From Myxococcales bacterium (GTDB lineage Bacteria > Myxococcota > Bradymonadia > UBA7976 > UBA1532): a stretch of 64,000 nucleotides of DNA. The stretch spans positions 12,206 to 76,205 of the forward strand of contig JACKDM010000020.1 of NCBI GenBank assembly GCA_020633515.1, given 5' to 3'. Below, piece after piece: positions 49,774 through 58,788 of this stretch. The notes beneath the pieces are model-generated. The model worked only from the letters and a program-made list of their open reading frames with translations. It had not been told where the DNA came from and did not search any database. Every line of letters begins with the position of its first letter. Position 1 is the stretch's first letter. The translations under genes and the position numbers were made by a program.

Positions 49774-52700
49774 TCAGCCCCCGCCCTGCCCGAGCCGCCG
49801 CCGATGCGCCGCCGCCACCCCCCGCGCGAACGCCGCCCGCCCCGCCTCACCCGCCGCCGCCGCGAGCCCCGCCGCCATCTCCGCCGCCCACGGCACATCC
49901 GGCGACACCGGCGCCTCGGCCACCACCCCCGGCAGCGCGATCGCCAGCGCGTCCCACGACAGCCAGTCCCCTTCCCCGCCCGCGCACGCCAGCAGCCCCG
50001 CCGCGATCACCGCCCGCGCCGTCGTCAGCTTCTCGGTCTCCGCCGCCACGAAGCCCCGCCGCGCCTCGACGAAGCGCCCCCGCGCGAGGTCGATCAGCGC
50101 CCCATCGAGCGCCCGATACGCCCGCTCCGGCGGCCCCACCATGCGCGCCAGCGCGAAGAACGTCGCGTAGCACGCCTCCGCCGTCGCCAGATCGCCGAGC
50201 CGCCGGTGCAGATCACCCTCGAGCGAGTACGAGATCGCCTGATGCTGCCGCACCCCGCGCGCCGCCCACAGCGCCCGCGCCGCCCGGCAGTGAACGATCC
50301 CCTCCCGCTCGCGCCCGCGGAACGCCATCACCCCGCCGAGGTAGTACAGGCACATCGCCCGCCGCTCGGGCAACGCGCCGTCGTCGAGCAGCACCAGCGC
50401 CTCGCGCAGCGCCGCCTCGGCCTCGTCGAGCCGGCCGATGAAGGTCGCCGTCGACGCCAGCTCGGCGAGCACCACCACCACCTGCTCCCGGTCGCCGTTC
50501 GCCCGCGCGAAGGGCAGCGCCGCCAGGTTGTCGCTCAGGCAGCCCTCCGCGTCGCCGCGGTAGTAGCGCACCGCGCCCCGCAAGGTCAGCGCCCTCGCCG
50601 CCCGGTAGGGATCTCCCACCCCCAGCGCCGCCGCCAGGAGCCGATCGCCCCGCCGCGCGGCGCGATCGAGGCGGCCTTCGCGGCGGTCGAGGCTCATCCA
50701 GTCGAAGCCGAGGTCGAGCCACCGCGGATCCCCCCGCCGAATGCGCAGCCGACGCAGCGCGGCGAGGCGCAGCCCCACCAGCCGCCGGGCGGCCGGCACG
50801 TCGGCGGCGAGCAGCGCGGCCTCGGTCGCGGCGGCGAGCGGCGCGATCGCCTCGATGTCCCGCCCCGCCGCGAGCAGGTGCCCGGCGAGGCGCGCCGGCG
50901 CCGCGTCGGGCCGCGCCCGCAGCATCTCCGCGCACGCCGCCTCGAGCGCGACCGCGCGCCCGTCGATCCGCGCCTGCGCCTGCAAGGTCTCGCGCAGCAT
51001 CGCGTGCGGAAAAGCCCACCGCCCGTCCTCGGTGATCGCGACCAGCCGCGCATCCAGCAGCCGCTCCAGCGCCCGCCGCGGCCACGACACCCCCGCCGCC
51101 GCGCACGCCGCCGTCCACTCGTCACCGTCGACGATCAAGCCCAGCGTCGCCGCCACCTCCAGCGCCGGCAGCGCCGCCGCGTGCGCCTCCCCGAGCGCGT
51201 CGGCCAGCCGCACCGTCCACACCGCCTGCAACCCCCGCGGGATCGCCTCCGCCGCGCCCGCCGCCAGCCGGTAGCCCGCCGGGCCATCCACCAGCAGCCC
51301 GGCCCCGATCCAGTAGCGCAGCAGCTCCGCGCCGAAGAGCGGGTTGCCCGCCGCCCGCTCGGCGAGCGCCTCGGCCAGCGCCGGATCGATCGGCAGCATC
51401 GCCCGCAGCAGCCGCCGGTGCGCCTCGGCGTCGAGCGGCCCGAGCTGCACCCGCGTCACCTCCGGCCGCGCCCGCAGCGCGTCGAGCTCGGCCTCGACCG
51501 CGCCGTGCCGCTCCACCGCGTCGCTCCGCACCGTCAGCACCCACAGCACCGGCAGCCGCGGATGCCGCGCCGCCAGCGCCGCGATCGTGCGCCGCGTCGA
51601 GGCGCCCCACTGCACGTCGTCGGCGACGATCAACAGCGGCCGATCCGCCGCGAACGCCGCCACCGCCCGCGCGAACGCCTCGTCCCACTCCGCCGGCCCG
51701 GTCAGCAGCACCCGCGCCTCGCCCACCGCCAGCGCCCCGCCCGCGACCAGCGCCCCGATCTCGGCGACCTCCGCCGCGTCGCGCGGCGCGCCGGGCAGCC
51801 GCTGCACCGCGTCGGCGACCTCCTCCGCCGTCGCCTCGGCCACCCGCAGCGCCCGCACCAGCATCGCCCCGAGCCCGCTGTCGCGCCCCGGCGGCTCCTG
51901 ATGCGTCGCCCGCAGCACCCGCGCCGCCCCCGCCGCGTGCGCCCGCTCCGCCAGCCAGTCGGCCAGATGCGTCTTGCCATGCCCGCTCGCGCCCTCGATC
52001 AGCACCACCTGCGTGCCCGCCCCGCGCTCCACCGCCCGCAGCGCCGACCACAGCCGATCGCGCGGCCCCTCGCGCCCGATCGGCGCCGAGACCCGATGAC
52101 CGAAGAGCGTGCGCCCCACCCCCACCATCAAGAGCGGCGGCGACGGACGCTCCCCCGCGCGCCAGTCCGCCGGCAGCCGGGCGCCCACCGCCGCCGGCCG
52201 CTCGAGCGCCCGCAGCGCCGCCGCCGCGTCGGCCGCGAACGCGAAGCGCGCCTCCGGCTCCCGCGCCAGCAGCCGCCGCAGCCAATCCTCGAAGCCCGCC
52301 GGCGCCTCGAACCGCGGCGCCGCCGCCGGCAGCACCTCCAACAGCGGCGCCATCGCCAACGCCAACGCCCCCTGCCGCGGCCGATCGGCGTACGGCACCG
52401 CCCCGCACCACAGCCGCCACCCCAGGCAGCCCAGCGCATACAGATCCGTCGGCGGACCGAACAGCCGCCAGCGGCTCCGGATCTGCTCCGGCGCCATGTA
52501 CCCCGGCGTGCCCACCGCCGCCGCCTCCCCCTCCAGGCGCCCCGCGTCCACCGCGAGCCCGAAGTCGGTCAGCACCGGCCCGCGCGCGGCGAGCAGCACG
52601 TTGTCGTCCTTGAGATCCCGATGAACCACCCCGCGCGCATGCGCGTGGGCCAGCCCGTCCAGCAACGTCAGCAGCGCCTCGCACAGCGCCCGCCACCCCA

Positions 52701-53034
52701 TCGCCGCCGGCCCCGTCGAGATCGCGCCGCCCGCGATCCACTCCATCGCCAGATACGGCACCCCCACCGGCAGCGCCCCCCCGCTCGCCGCCGCCGCCGC
52801 CGCCGGCACCGTCCCGTGATCGTACACCCGCACCACCGCCGGGTGATCCAGCCGCGCCACCGCGCGCACCTCGTGGGCGAAGCGCACCCGGAAGCTCATC
52901 TCCCGCGCCTGCGCCGCCATGATCACCTTGATCGCCGCCGGCGCCCCCGACCGCCGATGCACGCCCTCCCACACCCGGGCCATGCCGCCGCGGGCGACCG
53001 GACGGAGCAGGTCGAAGGCACCCAGCGCGATCAA
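49774..53034 (-). CDS. Ser/Thr protein kinase fused to AAA ATPase and TPR domain
   Basis: A 1086-residue signalling protein. Kinase (1-280): G-loop ARGGMARVWEG, Lys36 (AAIKVI), catalytic HRDLKDDN (Asp140), DFG (Asp157), APEQ: intact Hanks-type. AAA/STAND ATPase (about 310-600): Walker A EGASGHGKTH (347-356), Walker B region LLIVADDVQWG. Then helical repeats (about 720-1080) with TPR features (EQVVVVLAELASTATFIGRL, EAEAALREALVLLDDG). The layout is the PknK/kinase-AAA-TPR type of myxobacterial signalling proteins. The start is TTG at 53034 with AGAGGTGG 3 bases upstream; an ATG far upstream lies in the divergent region. Convergent with the membrane sulfatase-like gene (short gap). Confidence 0.88.
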   Translation of the reverse strand: MIALGAFDLLRPVARGGMARVWEGVHRRSGAPAAIKVIMAAQAREMSFRVRFAHEVRAVARLDHPAVVRVYDHGTVPAAAAAASGGALPVGVPYLAMEWIAGGAISTGPAAMGWRALCEALLTLLDGLAHAHARGVVHRDLKDDNVLLAARGPVLTDFGLAVDAGRLEGEAAAVGTPGYMAPEQIRSRWRLFGPPTDLYALGCLGWRLWCGAVPYADRPRQGALALAMAPLLEVLPAAAPRFEAPAGFEDWLRRLLAREPEARFAFAADAAAALRALERPAAVGARLPADWRAGERPSPPLLMVGVGRTLFGHRVSAPIGREGPRDRLWSALRAVERGAGTQVVLIEGASGHGKTHLADWLAERAHAAGAARVLRATHQEPPGRDSGLGAMLVRALRVAEATAEEVADAVQRLPGAPRDAAEVAEIGALVAGGALAVGEARVLLTGPAEWDEAFARAVAAFAADRPLLIVADDVQWGASTRRTIAALAARHPRLPVLWVLTVRSDAVERHGAVEAELDALRARPEVTRVQLGPLDAEAHRRLLRAMLPIDPALAEALAERAAGNPLFGAELLRYWIGAGLLVDGPAGYRLAAGAAEAIPRGLQAVWTVRLADALGEAHAAALPALEVAATLGLIVDGDEWTAACAAAGVSWPRRALERLLDARLVAITEDGRWAFPHAMLRETLQAQARIDGRAVALEAACAEMLRARPDAAPARLAGHLLAAGRDIEAIAPLAAATEAALLAADVPAARRLVGLRLAALRRLRIRRGDPRWLDLGFDWMSLDRREGRLDRAARRGDRLLAAALGVGDPYRAARALTLRGAVRYYRGDAEGCLSDNLAALPFARANGDREQVVVVLAELASTATFIGRLDEAEAALREALVLLDDGALPERRAMCLYYLGGVMAFRGREREGIVHCRAARALWAARGVRQHQAISYSLEGDLHRRLGDLATAEACYATFFALARMVGPPERAYRALDGALIDLARGRFVEARRGFVAAETEKLTTARAVIAAGLLACAGGEGDWLSWDALAIALPGVVAEAPVSPDVPWAAEMAAGLAAAAGEAGRAAFARGVAAAHRRRLGQGGG

Positions 53035-53240
53035 CGGCCACCTCTCGCGAGCAATCGGGCCGCGACGGTAGAGAGAGCAGCCCCGGACGGTCAAGGCTGT
53101 TTCGAGCGCGGACACTCCGGCGATGATGGCCCCTAGATTGGTAGGGTCGCTCACACCGAGCGCCCACGAGCTGCCAGCCGCGATGGTCTCACCCGAAGGC
53201 ATCCAGCCTTCGCAGATCCCATTGCGTCCATCAACATGGC

Positions 53241-53262
53241 ATCGGGTCACGCGCGACCCGAT
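53241..53262. promoter_or_regulatory. Perfect 8-bp inverted repeat before the VOC gene
   Basis: ATCGGGTC (53241-53248), a 6-base spacer ACGCGC, and GACCCGAT (53255-53262): a perfect inverted repeat ending 3 bp before the GGAGGG ribosome site of the VOC gene (ATG 53275). Fits an operator for a dimeric regulator or an mRNA hairpin covering the ribosome site. Confidence 0.55.
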
Positions 53263-53274
53263 GGGAGGGATGAG

Positions 53275-54048
53275 ATGAGCAAGGTCAACGGCAAGGTCGT
53301 GTGGTTCGAGATCGTCACCCCCGACGGCGACGCCACCGCCCGCTTCTACGGCGAAGCCTTCGGCTGGAAGCCGATCACGATGCCGATGGCGGGCGGCGCC
53401 TACACCATGTTCCAGGCCGGCGAGCACCGGCCGCAGTGTGGCATCGACACCTGGAAGAAGGACCAGCCGGCGCACTGGGTCGGCTACATCGAGGCGGGTG
53501 ACATCGAGGCGGCGCTCGCGCGGGTCAAGAAGAACGGTGGCACCGTCATCCCCGATCCGCGGGGCACCGACGAGATCATCGACGCCCCCGGCGTCGGCAA
53601 GATGGCACAGGTCAAGGACCCCCAGGGTGCCATGTTCTATGTCTTCCAGGGCAACGAGCACGATGACTCGCCCTATGACTCCCGGATCGGCAAGTTCCAC
53701 TGGTTCGAGCTGACCGTGCCCGATCCCGAGGCGGTGGTGCCGTTCTACACCGCCGTCTTCGGCTATGACATCCAGCGCATGCCGATGCCGCAGGGCGACT
53801 ACCATGTCTTCAACTCGGGCGGTCACTCGCGCGCCGGCGCGATGACCACCCCCGCGCCCGGCATGCCCCCGGCGTGGACGCCCTACATCCACGTCGACGA
53901 CGTCGAGGCCACCATCGACCGCGTCGTCAAGAACGGCGGCACCTCGTGCATGCCGCCCTTCGACGCCCCCGGCGTCGGCCGCATCGGCATGATCGCCGAC
54001 CCGCACGGCGCCGTGATCGGCATCATCACCCCGCCCGCGCAGGGCTGA
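53275..54048 (+). CDS. Two-domain VOC (glyoxalase/bleomycin-resistance) protein
   Basis: A 257-residue protein with two vicinal-oxygen-chelate domains: residues 1-130 (GKVVWFEIVTPDGDATARFY, EAFGWKPITMPMAGGAYTMF) and 140-257 (GKFHWFELTVPDPEAVVPFY, YDIQRMPMPQGDYHVFNSGG). The two are clear duplicates of each other. CFP30B-type homologues are uncharacterised; metal ligands are not obvious at every position. The start ATG at 53275 follows GGGAGGG. Monocistronic; a perfect inverted repeat precedes it. Confidence 0.88.
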   Translation: MSKVNGKVVWFEIVTPDGDATARFYGEAFGWKPITMPMAGGAYTMFQAGEHRPQCGIDTWKKDQPAHWVGYIEAGDIEAALARVKKNGGTVIPDPRGTDEIIDAPGVGKMAQVKDPQGAMFYVFQGNEHDDSPYDSRIGKFHWFELTVPDPEAVVPFYTAVFGYDIQRMPMPQGDYHVFNSGGHSRAGAMTTPAPGMPPAWTPYIHVDDVEATIDRVVKNGGTSCMPPFDAPGVGRIGMIADPHGAVIGIITPPAQG

Positions 54049-54178
54049 GCCCGAGGCCCGCCGCTCCCCCCGCCGCATCGAGCCCGCGCGCGTGACAAAA
54101 AAGAGCGTGGCCGCGGTCGAGACCGCGCGCCCGCGATGCAAAACAGGTAAAGATCACCCGCGCGCGAGCCACGGTGAA

Positions 54179-54216
54179 CCCCGGCCGCCCGGTCACCCCG
54201 ACCGCGGCGGCCGGGG
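54179..54216 (+). terminator. Strong hairpin in the leader of the MAPEG gene (terminator or attenuator)
   Basis: CCCCGGCCGCC (54179-54189) pairs with GGCGGCCGGGG (54206-54216), and inside it CGGTC pairs with GACCG around loop ACCCC: about 16 pairs with one bulge, followed by TCGTTTC. It resembles an intrinsic terminator with a weak U tract, and sits 21 bp before the MAPEG start codon with the ribosome site (GGAGGG) between. Could end the VOC transcript or attenuate MAPEG. Confidence 0.5.
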
Positions 54217-54237
54217 TCGTTTCAGGAGGGAGACGAG

Positions 54238-54678
54238 ATGAACGCGTTCGACACGGCGCTCGGGTGGTGGGTGGTCAGCGTGGTGGTGCTCTTCTTCAAG
54301 ATGCACGCGATCTCCATGGTGCAGCTCCGCCACCGGATGCGGGCCCGCACCTTCCGCACCCCCGAGGACGTCGCCGTCTTCGGCGGCAAGAAGACCACGC
54401 TCGCCCCCGACACCGACCTCGGCGAGCGCGCCGGCAACGCCTGGCGCAACGACCTCGAAAACATCCCCATCTACTGCGCCGTCTCGCTCGCCTTCGTGCT
54501 CCTCGGCGGCTCGGCCACCGCCGGCGCGATCTACTTCGGCGTCTACACCCTCGCCCGCGTCTCCCACACCGTCTCCTACCTCGCGGCCAGGCAGCCCCAC
54601 CGCTTCCTCAGCCACCTCGTCGCGCTCGGCGCCTGCGCCGTCATGGCGATCCACTGCCTCGTCAAGCTGTTCGGCTGA
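54238..54678 (+). CDS. MAPEG-family membrane protein
   Basis: A 146-residue four-helix membrane protein of the MAPEG family (microsomal GST/prostaglandin E synthase-like). Features: first helix VVSVVVLFFKMHAISMVQLR, the loop RMRARTFRTPEDV, then the signature NDLENIPIYCAVSLAFVLLG and the helix GVYTLARVSHTVSYLAARQP. Glutathione-dependent peroxidase or isomerase activity is family knowledge. The ATG at 54238 has GGAGGG, and the leader forms a strong hairpin. Its end overlaps the convergent LysR gene by 17 bp. Confidence 0.93.
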   Translation: MNAFDTALGWWVVSVVVLFFKMHAISMVQLRHRMRARTFRTPEDVAVFGGKKTTLAPDTDLGERAGNAWRNDLENIPIYCAVSLAFVLLGGSATAGAIYFGVYTLARVSHTVSYLAARQPHRFLSHLVALGACAVMAIHCLVKLFG

Positions 54679-55567
54679 CGCCCTCGTCCTCGGCCATGCG
54701 CCGCCCGTGCGCGACGAGCGCGTCCTTGAGCCGCAGCGCCGCCCGGGTGCGATGCAGATCGACGCGATACACCAGCGCGATGCGATCGGGCATGAACGGC
54801 AGCGACGGATGCAGCCGCCGCAGCTTGCCCGGGTGCCCATAGGCCGCCACCCGCCGCGGCAGCACCCCGATCCCCAGCCCGCCGAGCACCAGGCTCTTGA
54901 CCAGCTCCAGCTCGCCGCAGGTCAGCACCCGCCGCGGCGAGCACCCCTCGGCCGCGAAGTGATCGAGGTACGCCCCGCTCTGCGGCAGCCGCTCCACATA
55001 CACCAGCGGCCCCGCCGCGATCCGCGCGTGCGCCGCCGCCCGATCGGGCGCCGGCACCGTCGCGAAGAGATCGACCGCGTCGCCGAAGAGCTCCACCAGC
55101 ACCAGATCGAGGTGCGGCCGCGGGTTGACCACCAGCCCGAAGTGCAGGTCGCGATCGACCACCCGTTGCAGCACCGCGTCCGACGGCCCGTTCCACAGCG
55201 TCACGTCGATCCCCGGCGCCGCCGCCATGAACGGCCCGAGGAACCCCGGCAGGAAGTACGCGCCCAGCGAGTCGTTGCACCCCACCACGAAGCGCCCCAC
55301 CTCGCCGCTCTCGAGCCCCGCGATCTGCTGCTCGAGATCGGCGAGCAGCGCCAGCACCCCCTCGGCCCCCACCGCCAGCGCCCGCCCGGTGCTCGTCACC
55401 TCGACCCCACGCGAGGTCCGCAGCAGCAGCGTCGTGTGAAAGTGCGCCTCGAGCCGCTGCACCGTCACCGAGAGCGTCGGCTGACTGCACCCGAGCGCCC
55501 GCGCCGCGGCCGAGAGGCTGTGATGCTCGGTGATGGCCTTGAAGACCTTCAACCACTCGGTGTCCAT
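54662..55567 (-). CDS. LysR-family transcriptional regulator
   Basis: A 301-residue LTTR. N-terminal winged helix-turn-helix (TEWLKVFKAITEHHSLSAAA, SQPTLSVTVQRLEAHFHTTL), a linker helix (VLALLADLEQQIAGLE) and a type 2 periplasmic-binding effector domain (FVVGCNDSLGAYFLPGFLGP, GLGIGVLPRRVA). Divergent from the surface cytochrome gene (94 bp), so likely that gene's regulator or an autoregulator; the spacer has TATAGCACATATC, a possible T-N11-A site. Effector unknown. Confidence 0.93.
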   Translation of the reverse strand: MDTEWLKVFKAITEHHSLSAAARALGCSQPTLSVTVQRLEAHFHTTLLLRTSRGVEVTSTGRALAVGAEGVLALLADLEQQIAGLESGEVGRFVVGCNDSLGAYFLPGFLGPFMAAAPGIDVTLWNGPSDAVLQRVVDRDLHFGLVVNPRPHLDLVLVELFGDAVDLFATVPAPDRAAAHARIAAGPLVYVERLPQSGAYLDHFAAEGCSPRRVLTCGELELVKSLVLGGLGIGVLPRRVAAYGHPGKLRRLHPSLPFMPDRIALVYRVDLHRTRAALRLKDALVAHGRRMAEDEGVSRTA

Positions 55568-55661
55568 CGACGTCGCCTATAGCACATATCAGAGAGGCAT
55601 TGCGCTCCCCGATGGAGACCCGGCGTCAGATGGGCAGACCACGCACCGAGGGGGGAACCCG

Positions 55662-58377
55662 ATGCGACGATCGATCTTCATGGCGCTCTTGATCGCCGGC
55701 CTCTGCGCCGGCTGTGACGACGGCGACGAGACCGTAGCCGACGGCGGCGGCGGCGCGGGCGGCGGAATGGAGGCCGACAGCGGCCTGCCCCCCGTCCGGC
55801 GACCCCGACGCCGCCGAGCCCGACCCCGACGCCGGTGAACCCGACGCCGCCGAGCCCGACCCCGACGCCGGCGGCTGCAACGCCGCCGCGCCCGTCTGCG
55901 ACCCCGGCTGCGCCGCCGACGAGCTCTGCAACACCGACTGCGCATGCGAACCCCGCGGCTGCCAGCCCGACGCCCCCGAATGCGACCCCGGCTGCGGCGC
56001 CGACGAGCTCTGCAACGCCGCCTGCGAGTGCGAGCCCGCCCCGCCCCCGCCGCCCGGCCTCGCCCGCCCGAGCCGCTCCACCCCGGTCGACGTCAGCCTC
56101 GACGACCGCCTCGCCGCCATGGTCAACACCGATGACGGCTCGGTCTCCTTCTTCGACGTCGCCACCCGCGGCGACGAAGCCCGCATCGCCCGCGTCGCGT
56201 CGAGCGCCACCGCCGGCGCCGAGCCCATGGCCGTCGTCATCCACCCCGACGGCGACCGCGCCTTCGTCGCCAACCGCGCCACCGGCACCGTCGCGATGTT
56301 CACCGGCCTCACCCTGCGCGACCCGAGCCGCGTCGCCGAGGTCGCGCTCGGCGCCGAGCCCGTCGGCCTCGCGCTCACCCCCACCGGCGCCGAGCTCTGG
56401 GTCACCGACTGGGTCGCCGGCACCGTCACCGCGCTCGACACCGACGACCTCCGCGTCATCCGCACCATCGACGTCGGCGGCAACCCGTTCGCGATCGCCA
56501 TCACCCACGACGGCGACGCCGACGACCGCGACGAGCTCGCGCTCGTCACCCAGTTCTTCGGCCGCCACCAGGGCCGCGAAGCCACCGACGACGGCCGCGT
56601 CGGCGTCGTGCATGCCATCGAGATCGGCACCGGCCGCGCCAGCGAGATCGAGCTCGCCCCGCTCGCCGACTGCTTCGCGGCCGACGTCGGCGGCCAGCCC
56701 GTGCAGAGCGGCTGCTTCCCCAACCAGCTCTATGGCATCACCGTACACCGCGCCTTCGGCCGCACCCGCGCCTACGTCGTCTCGGTCGCCGCCGGCCCCG
56801 CCGGCCCCGTCAACTTCAACCACAACATGCAGGCGCTCGTCTCGGTGATCGACGTCGAGACCCGCCGCGAGCTGCCCGCGCTCGCCCGCAACATCAACAC
56901 GCTCGTCAAGGCGCAGCAGGACCCCGACGGCGACGAGACCCGCGGCCGCCGCTTCGCCAACACCCCCAACGCCATCGCCTTCGTCAACCGCGACGACGTC
57001 GCCATCGGCTACGTCACCGCCGCCGGCAGCGACATCGTGCTCCGCCTCAACTACCGCGAAGACGACGGCGTCGAGCTCGGCGCCCCCTCGGCGCTCAACA
57101 TCCCCGTCGGCCAGAACCCACAAGGCATCATCACCCGCCACGGCGAAGCATCGGCCGATGCCTTCGTCGCCCACCTCATCTCCCGCGACCTCGGCCTCAT
57201 CTCGTTCCGCGACCAGGCCCTCGAAGGCAGCGTCGCCTCCACCGCGCTCCCCGCCCAAGGCACCCCCGAGTTCGAAATCCACCGCGGCAAGCGCTTCTTC
57301 AACACATCCACCGGGATCTGGTCGCGCGAAGGCTGGGGGAGCTGCCAGTCATGCCACCCGATGGGATACACCGACAACGTCACCTGGTCCTTCGCCGCCG
57401 GCCCCCGCCAGAGCATCGCGCTCGACGGCCAGTATGCCAGCGACGACCCCACCGACATGCGCGCGCTCAACTGGACCGCCATCTTCGACGAGATGCACGA
57501 CTTCGAACTCAACACCCGCGGCGTCAGCGGCGGCCGCGGCGCCATCCAGGGCAACGCCGGCCCGCTCGTCTCGGCGATGGGCACCCCGTTCGGCGCGCTC
57601 GAAGTCTTCGCCGGTGTCATCGAGAACCATCAGGCGCTCAACGGATCACTCAAAGCCATCACCCGCGACGCCGCCATCTGCACCAACGCCGCCACCTGCC
57701 CCGACTGGGACCAGATCGACGCCTACGTGCAGACGCTGCGCAGCCCCCGCGGCAAGCCCGCCCCACAAGCCACCCTCGCTCGCGGCCGCGCGCTCTTCGA
57801 CGAGGGCGGCTGCGCCAAGTGCCACGGCGGCCCCAAGTGGACCATCAGCCGCACCTTCTACGCCCCCGAAGACGACGACGGCGGCGACCCCGGCGCCCGC
57901 GTCTTCGCCACCAACGCCGCCGCCGCCGCCCCCATGGACCCCGGCCAGCTCCGCGGCCTCCCCATCGGCGTCAACGTCGACGCGACCCTCATCGCCGGCG
58001 ACGACTCCGACGGCGGCACCCCGCCCTTCAAGCGGCAGGCGTGCAACCTCCGCATCGTCGGCACCTTCGCCGCCGCCGGCGGCGCCGCCGAGGTCCGCGC
58101 CAACAACCAGCCCGCGCAGGGCGTGCGCGGCTTCAACCCGCCCTCGCTCCTCGGCCTCGCGCTCGGCGCGCCCTACCTGCACAACGGCGCCGCCCCCACC
58201 CTCGACGCGCTCCTCCAGGGCTTCCCCGCCCACACCACCGCCGGCAACCCCAACCTCGTGCTCGCCGCCGCCGACCGCGCCGCGCTCGTCGCCTTCCTGC
58301 TCTCCATCGACGAGACCACCCCGACCTTCGCGATCCCCGCCGGCAGCGAGCTCTGCCCCGAGGGCTTCTCGCCCTGA
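55662..58377 (+). CDS. Surface lipoprotein: Cys-rich repeats, beta-propeller and cytochrome c peroxidase domain; one frameshift
   Basis: About 905 residues, one frame change near 55790 at a C6 run. Signal MRRSIFMALLIAGLCAGC (lipobox CAGC). A PDPDAGEPDAAEPD acidic linker and two Cys-rich repeats (CDPGCAADELCNTDC, CDPGCGADELCNAAC) lead to a YVTN-like propeller (MAVVIHPDGDRAFVANRATG, VGLALTPTGAELWVTDWVAG, AIAITHDGDADDRDELALV), then a MauG/cytochrome c peroxidase domain with two hemes: CQSCH (about 57350) and CAKCH (about 57820), and the family tail NPPSLLGLALGAPYLHNG. A surface redox enzyme. Divergent from the LysR gene, which probably controls it. The total length is one base over a multiple of three. 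Confidence 0.8.
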
Positions 58378-58385
58378 CCCCGCGT

Positions 58386-58415
58386 GGTCTGCTGACGGTG
58401 AGCTGTCAGCAGACC
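58386..58415. terminator. 11-bp inverted repeat after the surface cytochrome gene
   Basis: GGTCTGCTGAC (58386-58396), loop GGTGAGCT, and GTCAGCAGACC (58405-58415): perfect 11-bp inverted repeat, 8 bp after the stop. Followed by CGCC, not T-rich, so a Rho-assisted hairpin end or a protein site; not a classical terminator. Confidence 0.55.
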
Positions 58416-58484
58416 CGCCCCCGCCCTCTGCGCAGCCGTTCAGGCGCCCGATATGATGCCCTCCGCACGACCCAGGAGGAGCCC

Positions 58485-58703
58485 ATGAGCGCCACCAAGA
58501 CCCTGCCCCGCCGCATCGAGTTCGTCCTCTCGATGCCCCTCGTCGCCACCACCGACACCGAAGCCGATGGCATCGGCCTCAAAGAGATGCTCGCCCACGC
58601 CGCGCTGCACGCGCTCGCGAAGAAGTCGGCCGACGAGCTCGCCCGCCACATCGTCGTCACCGACGACGTCTGGACCACCGCCCCCGTCGCCCACGCGAGC
58701 TGA
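58485..58703 (+). CDS. Small conserved-looking protein of unknown function
   Basis: A 72-residue cytoplasmic protein with no signal peptide: LPRRIEFVLSMPLVATTDTE, a helix LKEMLAHAALHALAKK and a closing LARHIVVTDDVWTT. AGGAGGAG is 4 bases before the ATG (58485), which supports real expression. No family recognised. Located between the surface cytochrome gene and a beta-barrel protein. Confidence 0.55.
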   Translation: MSATKTLPRRIEFVLSMPLVATTDTEADGIGLKEMLAHAALHALAKKSADELARHIVVTDDVWTTAPVAHAS

Positions 58704-58788
58704 TCGCGCCCCCCCGCATCATCCGCCGCGTTGACCCTCCGCGAAGGCACCGGCATCATCGCGCTGGCCCCACGCCGCCGGAGGAGCC

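Noticed and set aside
49804..53136. 1110-codon plus-strand frame opposite the kinase gene
   Set aside because: Arg/His/Pro-rich reading of the antisense of a kinase with intact HRD, DFG and Walker motifs; not a gene.
43485..58377. Programmed ribosomal frameshifting in the three one-base-off genes
   Set aside because: No shared slippery heptamer or downstream structure was evident; homopolymer error or decay is simpler.
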